DNA from: an uncultured Rhodospirillaceae bacterium
GTDB lineage: Bacteria > Pseudomonadota > Alphaproteobacteria > UBA8366
Assembly (NCBI GenBank): GCA_913043025.1
Contig: CAJWLM010000015.1
Coordinates: 1 to 60,633, forward strand
DNA: 60,633 nucleotides
Direction: 5' to 3'
In this document: positions 38,052 through 46,978 of the stretch, in pieces
How positions within the stretch are numbered: the first letter of the stretch is position 1
How the letters are laid out: every line of letters begins with the position of its first letter
Made by a program: the position numbers and the translations under genes
The notes under the pieces: model-generated
What the model saw: only the letters and a program-made list of their open reading frames with translations
Databases searched by the model: none
Told to the model about the DNA's origin: nothing

Positions 38052-39422
38052 ATGAGGAATTCGGTAAAAAGTGATAGCGCTCATATGCATAACGCAAAGT
38101 TAATAGCTTACGGTCAAATGGGCTTGCCACTAGCTGGGATAAGCCTCCCACTTTATGTGTATTTGCCAACATTCTACTCCACAAGTGTGGGGTTAAGTTT
38201 GACAACTGTTGGTTTGGTATTGTTGGCTACGCGCATTTGGGACTTTGTTAGTGATCCATTAGTGGGCGTACTTTCGGACCGAATAGGTGAACATAAAAAC
38301 CGGCGAAAAAAATGGATCATAGCAGGGAGTCCGATATTCCTTGCAGGTTTACTATTGCTTTTCATGCCATTAAGGGGCGCAGGGGCAACATATCTATTGT
38401 TAGTGAACGTGATTTTCTATCTAGGCGTCACAATGGTTACAATACCCTACTTGGCTTGGGGAGCCGAATTGGCAAAAGGGTATCACGAGCGTAGTCGCGT
38501 AACGGGTATCCGCGAGTGCTTTGTGATAGTTGGGACAATTCTAGCAGCTGCCATCCCCTATCTGGCAGGTGATGACATGCGCTCTGCAATGCAAATATTT
38601 GCAATATCTATAACACTGATATTTATACCAAGCGTTGTTTTGTTGATCATAACAACTCAAGACCCTGTCGCGCAGAGCTTGCCAAATTGGACTTGGCGGA
38701 CCTCTCTAAAAACTATTTCCCAAGACGAATCTTTTAGAAGATTATTGTTTGCTTATTTCATGAATGGATTTGCAAACGGGCTACCAGCCACTTTATTTAT
38801 TTTGTTTGTCAGTCACAGGCTTGGGGCTCCAGATGAGGTCGGCCCTCTTTTGATACTTTATTTCGCTTGTGGTATTTTTGGCATCCCAGGCTGGTTAGCC
38901 CTTAGCCGTCGCATCGACAAACATCGTGCATGGTCCGCAGCAATGGTGACTGCTTGTATTTGCTTTCTCTCTGTACTCTTTTTAAAACAAGGTGATATTT
39001 TTCACTTTGCTTGTATTTGTGCGCTCACTGGTTTTTGCCTAGGTGCTGACCTCACTTTACCACCATCAATTCAGGCAGACATCATAGCACAGGATAGTAT
39101 AAAAAGCGGGGAGGATAGAGCAGGAGCTTTTTTTGGCTTGTGGAATTTTGCCACTAAACTTGCTTTAGCGGGGGCAGTGGGCATTTCATTTCCATTACTT
39201 GAGTGGTCTGGCTTTAACGCGCAAATTACCGATCAAACAGAGAATGGATTATTAATGTTGACCCTGCTCTATGGCGGCCTACCTATATTGTTTAAGATAG
39301 GAGCAATATTATTGATATTGAGGCACAGCATAAATAAAGATGGGTTTAACAACGGGGATAATCATGAAGAAAATATTATTTCTCATTCTCCCAGCCTTAG
39401 GGCTCCTGACCGTGGGATGTAG
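38052..39422 (+). CDS. MFS transporter, GPH (glycoside-pentoside-hexuronide) type
   Basis: A 456-residue permease with about 12 membrane segments. The GPH mark DPLVGVLSDRIGEHKNRRKKWIIAGSP is in the loop between helices 2 and 3 (residues ~70-97), and TIPYLAWGAELAKGYHERSRVTGIRE is also typical. A transporter of this type sits in the same place in the Rhodobacter RpoE-regulated cluster, where a sugar seems an unlikely substrate; a lipid or amphiphile is possible. It starts three bases after the Cfa-like gene. Its last ~20 codons overlap the start of the next gene by 59 bases in another frame. Confidence 0.88.
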   Translation: MRNSVKSDSAHMHNAKLIAYGQMGLPLAGISLPLYVYLPTFYSTSVGLSLTTVGLVLLATRIWDFVSDPLVGVLSDRIGEHKNRRKKWIIAGSPIFLAGLLLLFMPLRGAGATYLLLVNVIFYLGVTMVTIPYLAWGAELAKGYHERSRVTGIRECFVIVGTILAAAIPYLAGDDMRSAMQIFAISITLIFIPSVVLLIITTQDPVAQSLPNWTWRTSLKTISQDESFRRLLFAYFMNGFANGLPATLFILFVSHRLGAPDEVGPLLILYFACGIFGIPGWLALSRRIDKHRAWSAAMVTACICFLSVLFLKQGDIFHFACICALTGFCLGADLTLPPSIQADIIAQDSIKSGEDRAGAFFGLWNFATKLALAGAVGISFPLLEWSGFNAQITDQTENGLLMLTLLYGGLPILFKIGAILLILRHSINKDGFNNGDNHEENIISHSPSLRAPDRGM

Positions 39423-39945
39423 CAAAATGAAAATTGAAGACTTCGAAGGTAAACAACCAAAATTTGTTTTAGAGCAATATTTCAGTGGCAAAACCCGCGC
39501 GTGGGGGATAGTCAAGGATAGGTTTGGGAATATTCGCCGGCAGTTCACAGTTGACATGACGGGAACCTGGGATGGGCAAGTCCTTACACTCGATGAGTCG
39601 TTCAACTATGATGACGGTGAAACTGATAACCGTGTTTGGAAGATCCGCAAAATAGGTGCCCACGACTACGAAGGTGAAGCAGAGGATGTTGTTGGCAAGG
39701 CGGTTGGAAAAGCTTATGGCAGTGCGTTGAATTGGTCCTACATTCTTGCTTTGAAAATTAGCGGGCGCACTTGGAATGTGACTTTTGATGACTGGATGTT
39801 TTTACAGCCAAATGGAGTGTTGTTCAATAGTGCGGAAATGAGTAAATTCGGAATTACGATTGGTGAAATTACTTTATTTTTCAAAAAACCGGATGAAAAA
39901 AGTCAAGCGAGCGTTGAAGATATTTTCGCCGTTGCTGCTGAATAG
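39364..39945 (+). CDS. DUF3833 family lipoprotein
   Basis: A 193-residue protein with a lipoprotein signal peptide MKKILFLILPALGLLTVGC (Cys19 lipidated) and a lipocalin-like beta-rich DUF3833 domain: YFSGKTRAWGIVKDRFGNIRRQF, TWDGQVLTLDESFNYDDGE and GSALNWSYILALKISGRTW. It is a constant member of the RpoE lipid cluster; function unknown, perhaps carrying a lipid product or precursor in the periplasm. ATG 39364 is chosen because the signal peptide starts there and GGGGAT is a few bases upstream; an ATG at 39340 would add eight residues. It overlaps the transporter gene by 59 bases. Confidence 0.88.
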   Translation: MKKILFLILPALGLLTVGCSKMKIEDFEGKQPKFVLEQYFSGKTRAWGIVKDRFGNIRRQFTVDMTGTWDGQVLTLDESFNYDDGETDNRVWKIRKIGAHDYEGEAEDVVGKAVGKAYGSALNWSYILALKISGRTWNVTFDDWMFLQPNGVLFNSAEMSKFGITIGEITLFFKKPDEKSQASVEDIFAVAAE

Positions 39946-39965
39946 CATTAGACAACGTCAGGATT

Positions 39966-40736
39966 TTAAGCGGAAAAAAGGCGTTTTGTAATAAAAAAGA
40001 ACCATTTGTACGGCATATACTTTAGTAACTTCATTATTATTGAGAAGCGTGTTGGGAAAGTAATCTCGAATTTGTTAGAACTCAGTCCTTTGTAAAGAGC
40101 GTTGACTGCGTCTTCTACCTCCATCAGAAACGGCATTGAAAATTTATTTTTTGCGGTCAGTGGCGTTTTTACAAAACCCGGGTTAATAACCTGTAACTTT
40201 ATTCCGTATGTAGAAAGTTCTGGGTGAAGTGACTCTGTGAGATTTATGAGAGCTGCCTTTGATGCCCCATAAGCTGCAGCTCCAGGAAGTCCAACATACC
40301 CAGCCAGAGAGGATACGACAGCAATTGCGCCCGCACTCCGTAGACGCATTTTACCTATTAAGGGATGCAAACAGTTTACTGTTCCGACAAAATTGAGCTG
40401 CATTAACGCTGCAACATTTTTCCCGCATGTTGTCTTGGCAGTATCGGCAACATAAGTTCCGGCATTGAGTACTGCCAAGTCTATTGCACCGCAGCTAGTT
40501 TCGATCCTGTCTAATAGCACACATATTTCATGATTGTCTGTCACGTCAGCGGCGAATGGATATATGACGCCCGGGAGCATTTTCGATTCCTCCGCTAATG
40601 CATTTAAGTTTGCCACGGAGCGAGCTGTAGCTGCTACAGTCCATTCCTCAGAAGCCATCTTAAGCGCTAAGGCGCGACCGATACCTGAGCTAGCACCGGT
40701 AATCCAAACAATTTTGGGTTTCGTTATCACAGGCAT
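39966..40736 (-). CDS. Short-chain dehydrogenase/reductase of the RpoE lipid cluster
   Basis: A classical SDR of about 256 residues: cofactor motif WITGASSGIGRAL, NAG motif VLNAGTY, catalytic Ser in AIAVVSSLAGYVG and Y-x-x-x-K in AAYGASKAALINL. The C-terminal MPYKWFFFITKRLFSA is basic and hydrophobic and could touch the membrane. An SDR of this kind ends the homologous Rhodobacter cluster, but here it is on the opposite strand, tail to tail with the DUF3833 gene. ATG 40736 is preferred to the TTG at 40742. Followed upstream by a secreted protein gene on the same strand (gap ~46 bases), so these two may share a transcript. Confidence 0.88.
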   Translation of the reverse strand: MPVITKPKIVWITGASSGIGRALALKMASEEWTVAATARSVANLNALAEESKMLPGVIYPFAADVTDNHEICVLLDRIETSCGAIDLAVLNAGTYVADTAKTTCGKNVAALMQLNFVGTVNCLHPLIGKMRLRSAGAIAVVSSLAGYVGLPGAAAYGASKAALINLTESLHPELSTYGIKLQVINPGFVKTPLTAKNKFSMPFLMEVEDAVNALYKGLSSNKFEITFPTRFSIIMKLLKYMPYKWFFFITKRLFSA

Positions 40737-40782
40737 TGTCAACAGTGGCTAAGTTGTCGCTGTAATCGGCTCAGCATTAATT

Positions 40783-41475
40783 CTAGTCCTCCTTAATGGG
40801 ACTACGTTCAAGAGCGTAGCTGAATTCGGCGCCGCCTACTTGGAAAGCTGTTTTAATCCAATTCCCGGTTTGAGAATACCAAAGGGAAAGGTCCAAGTCG
40901 CCAGTTATGACAAAATGTCTAGCAGAAATATCAGCGCTGGGGGTAACAAGCACAGTGTCGTCTAACTCCTTTATGGTAACATCAAGCAACTTCCCATGTT
41001 GTGTATCCAAAAGAACTGATTGTGCAGTAGTTATTTGCGACCAGTAACTGGTAGGAATTATCGTGGCGGGCGCTACGAAGTCCCCACTAGAGCTCGAAAC
41101 CTTGAACACGCCCTCTTCAGCTTTCCCTCTCACCCAGTGTTTTTCGCCATCATCATCAGTCTCAGTCTTTATGGAGAGCAGCTTACCATCCCGCCAAATT
41201 TCTGTGTTGCGATGTTTGTACGTGTAAATGGGAATAAATAGCACCTGAATATTAATGTCGATCTCTATGTCGACATGCAAATTACGACCGATTTTGTGAA
41301 AATTGACAGTGTGACGACCGACTTTAGACCCGTCCTGATTAATCTGAAATGCGATTGATTTGAGCTCTTTCCCATAGACCCCGCTGAACGCCAATCCAAT
41401 TATAAAAATAAAACAAATAAAAGTAATTGGTTTAAAAACTCTAACTAACCGATCTAAAAAAATATTTTTCTTCAT
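40783..41475 (-). CDS. Secreted beta-rich protein, DUF6134-like
   Basis: A 230-residue protein with an N-terminal signal (KPITFICFIFIIGLAFSGVYG, residues ~16-36) and a body with alternating strands: AFQINQDGSKVGRHTVNF, LHVDIEIDINIQVLFIPIYTYKHRNTEIWRDG and SWSQ-like ITTAQSVLLDTQHGKL. It resembles the DUF6134 family of alphaproteobacterial periplasmic proteins, a weak recognition from memory. GAAGGG lies just before the ATG. It precedes the SDR gene on the minus strand. Function unknown; association with the RpoE lipid cluster suggests a periplasmic role in the same process. Confidence 0.7.
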   Translation of the reverse strand: MKKNIFLDRLVRVFKPITFICFIFIIGLAFSGVYGKELKSIAFQINQDGSKVGRHTVNFHKIGRNLHVDIEIDINIQVLFIPIYTYKHRNTEIWRDGKLLSIKTETDDDGEKHWVRGKAEEGVFKVSSSSGDFVAPATIIPTSYWSQITTAQSVLLDTQHGKLLDVTIKELDDTVLVTPSADISARHFVITGDLDLSLWYSQTGNWIKTAFQVGGAEFSYALERSPIKED

Positions 41476-41550
41476 TAGTCCCTTCTATAAGAGAAAACTC
41501 TCTTGCACAGAGTCCGATGATTATCCTATCGATGTCAAAGTAAGATTAGT

Positions 41551-41579
41551 TGATCCAGAGCCATTTACAATACGTATCT
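41551..41579 (+). promoter_or_regulatory. Third RpoE-type promoter
   Basis: TGATCC (41551-41556), 17 bases ending AC, GTATCT (41574-41579). It matches the two sites at 34.5 kb in hexamer, spacing and the ACGTnT core, and predicts a transcript start near 41586, just before the ribosome site of the next gene. Confidence 0.65.
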
Positions 41580-41601
41580 TTCATATATGAGGAGAAGTAA
41601 C

Positions 41602-42042
41602 ATGAAGATTAATGGTCCTATGTCCCTCTCTGAAATTGAGGAACACCTAAAAATTACTAATCTTCCTCTGCGCTTGGCCGCAAACTCTCCAAAAGGTTGG
41701 CCCATGGTGGTTTCACTTTGGTTTGTTTACGACGGCGGTACGTTATTTTGTGCTACGAAACGTCAGGCCCGTATCGCGAATAGCATCGCACAGTCACCTC
41801 GGTGTGCCTTCGAGATAGCCAGAGAAACTGCACCTTATTTCGGGGTGCGTGGGCAAGGCATTGCTTCCTTATCTAGCGAGAATGCAAACGAGATGCTTGA
41901 ACGGCTTGCTGATAGATACATCACTGAAGATAAGGCACAGTTCAAAAAGTGGTTATTAAAATCTACTGAAGATGAAGTCGTTATAAGCATTCGGCCTGTT
42001 ACATTTCATAGTTGGGATTACCGAAAGCGCATGGCAGCCTGA
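41602..42042 (+). CDS. Pyridoxamine 5'-phosphate oxidase-like FMN-binding protein
   Basis: A 146-residue split-barrel flavoprotein-like protein: LRLAANSPKGWPMVVSLWFVYDGGTLFCATKRQARIANSI spans the FMN-phosphate-binding strands (residues ~25-64), followed by GQGIASLSSENANEMLERLADRY. Such proteins are often F420/FMN oxidoreductases or heme-utilisation-like proteins of unknown substrate. ATG 41602 is chosen over 41587 because AGGAG (41590-41594) is seven bases upstream and the RpoE-type promoter would start the mRNA at about 41586. The SDR gene follows 52 bases later on the same strand, so both may be part of the oxidant response. Confidence 0.82.
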   Translation: MKINGPMSLSEIEEHLKITNLPLRLAANSPKGWPMVVSLWFVYDGGTLFCATKRQARIANSIAQSPRCAFEIARETAPYFGVRGQGIASLSSENANEMLERLADRYITEDKAQFKKWLLKSTEDEVVISIRPVTFHSWDYRKRMAA

Positions 42043-42094
42043 CGTGCCAGCGTCGATGGTTTCTTAAAGCACCTAAGATTGGAGAGAACAATAT

Positions 42095-42814
42095 ATGGAT
42101 TTTAGTGATGAGATGCGTGTGGCTGTTATTGGTGCCTCTGGAGGGATTGGTTGTGCTCTAGCCGACCAGCTGGAAAATGACCCGCGAGTTTCTCAGCTAT
42201 ACCGTATAAGCCGGTCCAAAACCTGTGGCGATACAGTAATGATGAATTACGATGATGAAAAAACTATTTCAACTGCGGCTGAGTTAATCAATGAAGATGG
42301 GCCATTGGATCTCGTGATCGTTGCTTCTGGACTTCTCCATAATAGTAACGGATTGTACCCTGAAAAGACTTTTAGAGGCCTTGATCCAGTTTCCCTCGAG
42401 AAGCTTTATCGAGTAAATGTGATTGGACCTGCACTAGTCGCAAAACATTTTATTCCACTTCTATCGCCTGACCGTAAAAATGTTTTCGCGACTCTAGGAG
42501 CCCGTGTTGGAAGCATTACAGACAATAACATGGGTGGGTGGTATGGTTACAGGATGGCTAAAGCAGCACTTGTTATGCTAACCCGTACGCTTGCGATTGA
42601 AAGTGCTAGGCGTAACTCATACACAGTTTGCGTTGCGCTCCACCCAGGCACCGTCAATACCGCACTATCCAAACCTTTCCAACGGTCAGTACCGGAAAAC
42701 AGTTTGGTATCGTCTTTAGATGCCGCGGCTAACTTGATCAGTGTTATTGATGGCGTTGACCCTGATCAGTCAGGGCATCATTTAGCATGGGACGGTACGC
42801 GAATACCATATTAA
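42095..42814 (+). CDS. SDR family NAD(P)-dependent oxidoreductase (CsgA-like)
   Basis: A 239-residue short-chain dehydrogenase of the CsgA-like group. VAVIGASGGIGCALADQL is the cofactor loop and DLVIVASGLLHNSNGLYPEK replaces the usual NAG segment; YGYRMAKAALVMLTR supplies Y-x-x-x-K, and VALHPGTVNTALSKPFQ follows as in this subgroup. The position that usually holds the catalytic serine reads ATLGARVGSITDN, where a Ser is one or a few residues displaced; activity is therefore likely but not certain. It sits directly downstream of the FMN-binding protein, probably in the same RpoE-controlled unit, and ends 16 bases before the tRNA gene on the other strand. Confidence 0.83.
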   Translation: MDFSDEMRVAVIGASGGIGCALADQLENDPRVSQLYRISRSKTCGDTVMMNYDDEKTISTAAELINEDGPLDLVIVASGLLHNSNGLYPEKTFRGLDPVSLEKLYRVNVIGPALVAKHFIPLLSPDRKNVFATLGARVGSITDNNMGGWYGYRMAKAALVMLTRTLAIESARRNSYTVCVALHPGTVNTALSKPFQRSVPENSLVSSLDAAANLISVIDGVDPDQSGHHLAWDGTRIPY

Positions 42815-42830
42815 GAAGGAAGAGTTTAAA

Positions 42831-42908
42831 TGGTGGGCCCGGCAGGACTTGAACCTGCAACCAAACCGTTATGAGCGGTTTGCTCTAACCAAATTGAGCT
42901 ACGGGCCC
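42831..42908 (-). tRNA. tRNA with CAU anticodon, probably tRNA-Ile2
   Basis: A complete cloverleaf of 78 bases including an encoded 3' CCA. The acceptor GGGCCCG pairs with CGGGCCC; D arm has TAGCTCAATTTGGTTAGAGC; anticodon stem AACCG/CGGTT encloses CTCATAA, anticodon CAT; T arm GCAGGTTCAAGTCCTGC. The first acceptor pair is G-C, so it is not initiator tRNA. The variable/T-arm sequence TTGGTTGCAGGTTCAAGTCC resembles isoleucine-2 tRNA (lysidine-modified CAU) more than elongator Met tRNA, but the two are hard to tell apart by eye. Confidence 0.93.
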
Positions 42909-42941
42909 AAGAAGACGTGAATACCCTCAAGTTTATAGGTA

Positions 42942-44951
42942 CTAGTAATCCAAAAAACTACGCAGCTTGCGAGACCGACTTGGATGCTTCAATTTTCGCA
43001 GTGCTTTTGCTTCTATTTGGCGAATACGCTCTCGAGTGACTGAGAATTGTTGTCCAACCTCCTCTAGTGTATGGTCAGTGTTCATCCCAATTCCAAACCG
43101 CATACGAAGCACTCTTTCCTCTCTTGGAGTCAAACTGGAAAGAACGCGTGTGGTGGTTTCACGAAGGTTAGAGTGAATAGCAGCATCAGAGGGCAGAATA
43201 GCATTTTTGTCTTCAATAAAATCGCCGAGATGACTATCTTCCTCATCACCAATCGGAGTTTCCAAGCTTATGGGCTCTTTCGCGATTTTAAGTACCTTGC
43301 GCACTTTCTCGAGTGGCATATGAAGTTTCTCAGATAGCTCCTCCGGCGTCGGCTCTCGACCTATCTCATGAAGCATCTGACGCGACGTTCTTACCAATTT
43401 ATTTATAGTTTCAATCATGTGCACAGGGATACGTATCGTACGTGCTTGATCCGCTATTGAGCGCGTAATTGCCTGACGAATCCACCACGTTGCATATGTC
43501 GAAAATTTATAACCGCGACGATACTCAAACTTGTCGACCGCTTTCATTAGGCCAATGTTTCCTTCTTGTATAAGATCAAGAAACTGAAGGCCCCGGTTGG
43601 TATATTTTTTCGCAATTGATATCACAAGACGAAGATTAGCCTCGACCATTTCTTTTTTGGCCCGGCTAGCCTCCCGTTCTCCCTGCTGCACAGACTGGAC
43701 GATGCGACGGAACTCAGGCAAAGGCATGGAAATCTCGCTAGCAGTCTCAGCAATCTCTCCCCGCAATGTTGAAACATCCTCGCTATGCTTTCGAACAAAG
43801 CTCTGCCAAGGCCGTTTGCGTAAACCTTTTAAATAATCAAACCAGTCAGGATTTAATTCATGGCCAAAATATTGCTCCATGAATGTTTCACGCTCGACAC
43901 CACAATTTACGGCCATCCGTAAAATACGTCCCTCACGTCGGTTAAGGCCCTTGTTTAAGTCGTAGAGTTGATGCACCAATTGCTCGATCCGAGAGTTATT
44001 CAGTTGTACATCCTCCATCAGTACTACTAGTGTCTTTCGGTGCCGTTCATAAGTGCGCTCAGTCGATTTCGAGACCTCTTTTCCGCTCTGGATCATGTTA
44101 AGCCGCTTATCCTGAGCGCGGTTTAACTTGGTGTAGACAGAGCTAATCTCTTTAAACTTTGATAAAATATCAGGTTTCAGTGTTTCTTCCATCGCAGCCA
44201 ACGATACAGAAACCTCATCGTCATCGTCATCGTCATCAGTTTCTTCGTCCTCCGAAGTGCTCTCCCCGTCCTGATTATCTGAAGACGTGTTATTGTGTGC
44301 AGATGTATTTGCGCTGTTATCACCTGAGTTGTTATTAGCCGCAGTCGGCGGAGGGGACCCATACGCCGCCCCATAAGTACTGTCTAAATCTATAATGTCT
44401 CGAAGCAGGACTTCGCCCTCTAAAAGAGCTTCCTGCCAGCGCGCGATAGCACGCATCGTAAGTGCACTTTCGCACAACGACCCTATCATTTTTTCGCGAC
44501 CTGCCTCTATTCTCTTAGCAATAGCAATTTCACCCTCGCGCGACAGCAACTCCACACTACCCATTTCGCGTAAATACATTCTTACCGGATCATCTGTGCG
44601 ACCAATGTCGTCGTCAGAGAGATTTCCGGCCACAGGCGATTCCTGCTTTTCACTGCTTGCCCCCTCTGTAGACCCAGCATTTTCTCCAGATTCCTCGGTC
44701 TCAATCACATTTATATCCATTTCCGCAAAAAGGGTCATCGTGTCTTCAATTTGTTCGGGAGATACCTGCCCCTGAGGCAACGCCTTATTTAGTTCATCAA
44801 TCGTTATGTAGCCACGTTCCTTAGCTTTCGTAATAAGCTTTTTCAAAGCTGCACGCCCCATGTCCAACAGAGGACTGTCCACAGCTTCGGCGTTAGGATT
44901 ACCATTCGCCTTTTGGTTCTTGGTTTTTTTGGCTGCCACTGCCTTTGCCAT
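42942..44951 (-). CDS. rpoD: Primary sigma factor RpoD (sigma-70)
   Basis: The housekeeping sigma factor. Region 1.1 ([23 protein letters not shown]...), region 1.2 ([18 protein letters not shown]), a non-conserved insert with an acidic run ([16 protein letters not shown] near residues 235-250), region 2 ([45 protein letters not shown]), region 3 and region 4 ([47 protein letters not shown]). Length ~669 is usual for Alphaproteobacteria. ATG 44951 is used; a GTG lies one codon earlier. It follows dnaG on the same strand (53 bases), the conserved dnaG-rpoD pairing. Confidence 0.97.
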   Translation of the reverse strand: MAKAVAAKKTKNQKANGNPNAEAVDSPLLDMGRAALKKLITKAKERGYITIDELNKALPQGQVSPEQIEDTMTLFAEMDINVIETEESGENAGSTEGASSEKQESPVAGNLSDDDIGRTDDPVRMYLREMGSVELLSREGEIAIAKRIEAGREKMIGSLCESALTMRAIARWQEALLEGEVLLRDIIDLDSTYGAAYGSPPPTAANNNSGDNSANTSAHNNTSSDNQDGESTSEDEETDDDDDDDEVSVSLAAMEETLKPDILSKFKEISSVYTKLNRAQDKRLNMIQSGKEVSKSTERTYERHRKTLVVLMEDVQLNNSRIEQLVHQLYDLNKGLNRREGRILRMAVNCGVERETFMEQYFGHELNPDWFDYLKGLRKRPWQSFVRKHSEDVSTLRGEIAETASEISMPLPEFRRIVQSVQQGEREASRAKKEMVEANLRLVISIAKKYTNRGLQFLDLIQEGNIGLMKAVDKFEYRRGYKFSTYATWWIRQAITRSIADQARTIRIPVHMIETINKLVRTSRQMLHEIGREPTPEELSEKLHMPLEKVRKVLKIAKEPISLETPIGDEEDSHLGDFIEDKNAILPSDAAIHSNLRETTTRVLSSLTPREERVLRMRFGIGMNTDHTLEEVGQQFSVTRERIRQIEAKALRKLKHPSRSRKLRSFLDY
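44212..44238 (-). repeat. TCATCG tandem repeat in rpoD
   Basis: Four near-perfect copies of TCATCG on the plus strand encode the aspartate run in the non-conserved region of RpoD. Being a multiple of three it changes length without shifting frame. A simple coding microsatellite. Confidence 0.8.
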
Positions 44952-45007
44952 CACCTAATGCTCCCAATCGCATTTTTAGTTTAATGTTTACTAGTAGAGA
45001 TTTTTTA

Positions 45008-46879
45008 CTAATCAAAATCGACTTCGTTACCAACTAACATATCAGCCGTTTCGTCTTCCATTACCCGCTTGAAAGCCAGAAAACGACGTTCACTTTCTTC
45101 GGTCCCATCGCCGGCAGCAACCCTGCCACTGGCCAATACCTCTTGCTTGCGCCTAGCCTGCGTAAATAAGTTCAATGTCTGTTCAAACCCTTTCCGAGCG
45201 CGGCTCAATAATTCAGTATAATCGTCGTTGCCGTCCGATGCGTCACGAGCAAACGCCGCATGTGACATTACCTCCCTACTGCCCAACGAAGTAACTATTT
45301 TTTCAAATCCCTGTGCATAGAGGTGGCTTTTTAAATCATCTGCGTCAAGCCCCTGCGATTTTGCATACCAGTGATGAATTTCCCGAAGCAATTTGTCAAG
45401 GTCCGGCGATAAGGTTATTTCTGACAGCACTTCACTAAACTCATCTAGGAGGATAGGGAAATTTAGAATCGTCGCAAGCAGGACCTGCATCCGCCGAGAC
45501 CGCATTGCGGCAACATTTGCTCTTAAATTACCTGTAGACGGTTGCTCGACCCTTCGAGAGTAGTCGACCGAGCGAATAAATTGACCTTTTTGGGAGTTAC
45601 CGCTTACCCGTTTATTTCGGAAGACCTGCCAGACTCTATCTCTAAAAATTTGCCTATAGTGCTGTTGCACACTGCCATCAGCGATCACTGAAACTCTCTT
45701 TTTAAGGCGGACCTCTAAATCTGCGCGCCGCTCGGGTGTTTCAAGCGTTTTTAACGTATACTCATAAGCCCAAAGCATATCAACGAGAGGCTTCGCGCTA
45801 GTTATAACATCCGAGATTGCTCGCGGTCCTTGTGCCGCAATCAAACTATCTGGGTCGTCGCCTGCCGGCAGATAAGCAAACTGAACTGAACGTCCTGGCC
45901 TTAACAATTCTAATGAACGTTCAGCAGCTTTCATAGCAGCACGTGCACCAGCAGAATCGCCATCAAAACACAGTACCGGCTCCGAATTCAACCTCCAAAT
46001 TTCTTCCATTTGATTTTCCGTTAAAGCCGTGCCCAGAGGCGCCACTGCCCCTTTAAAGCCCGCTCGATCTAGCGCAATCACATCCATGTATCCCTCGACA
46101 ACAATAACAGGATGACCCTCGTGAGCAGCTTGGCGCGCATTGGCGAGATTATATAATGTGCGACCTTTGCTAAAGAGAACTGTATCTGGTGAATTAATAT
46201 ATTTGGCAGCCTTTCCATCTCCCATTAAACGTCCGCCGAACCCTATAACCCGCCCACGGCGATCTGTTATTGGGAAGAGAACCCGATCACGGAAAAAGGC
46301 ATAAGCCCCCTGCCCGTTATCGGACGCTCGAAGCAGCCCACACTCCAGTAGTGAGCTCTCGGAAATACCTGCCTTCCTAAGCGCCACGTGCATTGCATTC
46401 CCCGGTGGCGCATAACCCAAACGAAATTTTGAAATAGTCTCGACATCCAGTCCTCGCCCTTCAATGTATTTTCGCGCATGATCTCCGCACCGTTCTAGTA
46501 AGCTTTGTTGGAAAAACCCACATGCTAAATCCATTACTTCATGTAACCCCGACCGCCGGTTACTTTTGGCCCGCTCAGCAGCCGTCTCCCGAGGAACTTC
46601 TAGCCCGGCATCACGGGCAAGCTTTTCAACAGCCTCCGGAAAGCTCAGTCCCTCCACAGCCATAATAAAAGAAAAAATATCTCCATGCTTTCCGCTAGAG
46701 AAACAATGATAAAAACCCTTGTCATCATTCACGGTAAACGAAGGCGTTTTTTCATTGTTAAAGGGACTTAGACCAACGAACTCGCGACCTTGTTTTTTTA
46801 AATTTACCCGCTTCCCACAAATCTCTGAGACTGGCAACCTGGTCCTGATTTCGTCAAGAAAATTTGGTGGGAAGTTCAT
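45008..46879 (-). CDS. dnaG: DNA primase DnaG with degenerate zinc ribbon
   Basis: DnaG makes RNA primers at replication forks. The N-terminal CHC2 domain reads REFVGLSPFNNEKTPSF and KGFYHCFSSGKHGDIFSF, where the canonical C-x-x-H and C-x-x-C zinc ligands are Ser, Asn, Cys and Ser: three of four are replaced. The RNA polymerase domain is intact: GYAPPGNAMHVAL, RDRVLFPITDRRGRVIGFGGR, ILVVEGYMDVIAL-type VIVVEGYMDVIALDRAG (TOPRIM Glu), PVLCFDGDSAGARAAMKA (DxD region). The C-terminal third is the helicase-binding domain. Such ligand-poor primases do exist in Alphaproteobacteria as I recall, so this need not be a defect. Gap to yqeY is ~100 bases. Confidence 0.95.
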   Translation of the reverse strand: MNFPPNFLDEIRTRLPVSEICGKRVNLKKQGREFVGLSPFNNEKTPSFTVNDDKGFYHCFSSGKHGDIFSFIMAVEGLSFPEAVEKLARDAGLEVPRETAAERAKSNRRSGLHEVMDLACGFFQQSLLERCGDHARKYIEGRGLDVETISKFRLGYAPPGNAMHVALRKAGISESSLLECGLLRASDNGQGAYAFFRDRVLFPITDRRGRVIGFGGRLMGDGKAAKYINSPDTVLFSKGRTLYNLANARQAAHEGHPVIVVEGYMDVIALDRAGFKGAVAPLGTALTENQMEEIWRLNSEPVLCFDGDSAGARAAMKAAERSLELLRPGRSVQFAYLPAGDDPDSLIAAQGPRAISDVITSAKPLVDMLWAYEYTLKTLETPERRADLEVRLKKRVSVIADGSVQQHYRQIFRDRVWQVFRNKRVSGNSQKGQFIRSVDYSRRVEQPSTGNLRANVAAMRSRRMQVLLATILNFPILLDEFSEVLSEITLSPDLDKLLREIHHWYAKSQGLDADDLKSHLYAQGFEKIVTSLGSREVMSHAAFARDASDGNDDYTELLSRARKGFEQTLNLFTQARRKQEVLASGRVAAGDGTEESERRFLAFKRVMEDETADMLVGNEVDFD

Positions 46880-46978
46880 ATATATATACCGAGTGTAATA
46901 CTAGCTAAGTTGCCCAGTTTTGGTTTAACCCGAAATAAGTCAGCAAGCCTACTCCCACGACAATCAATCGCGCAACCT

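Noticed and set aside
42831-42908. Initiator or elongator tRNA-Met
   Set aside because: The first acceptor pair is G-C (not the initiator mismatch), and the variable/T-arm sequence looks more like tRNA-Ile2. Elongator Met is not fully excluded.
44212-44238. TCATCG repeat as a CRISPR or mobile-element trace
   Set aside because: It is a simple in-frame microsatellite encoding aspartates in a non-conserved region of RpoD.
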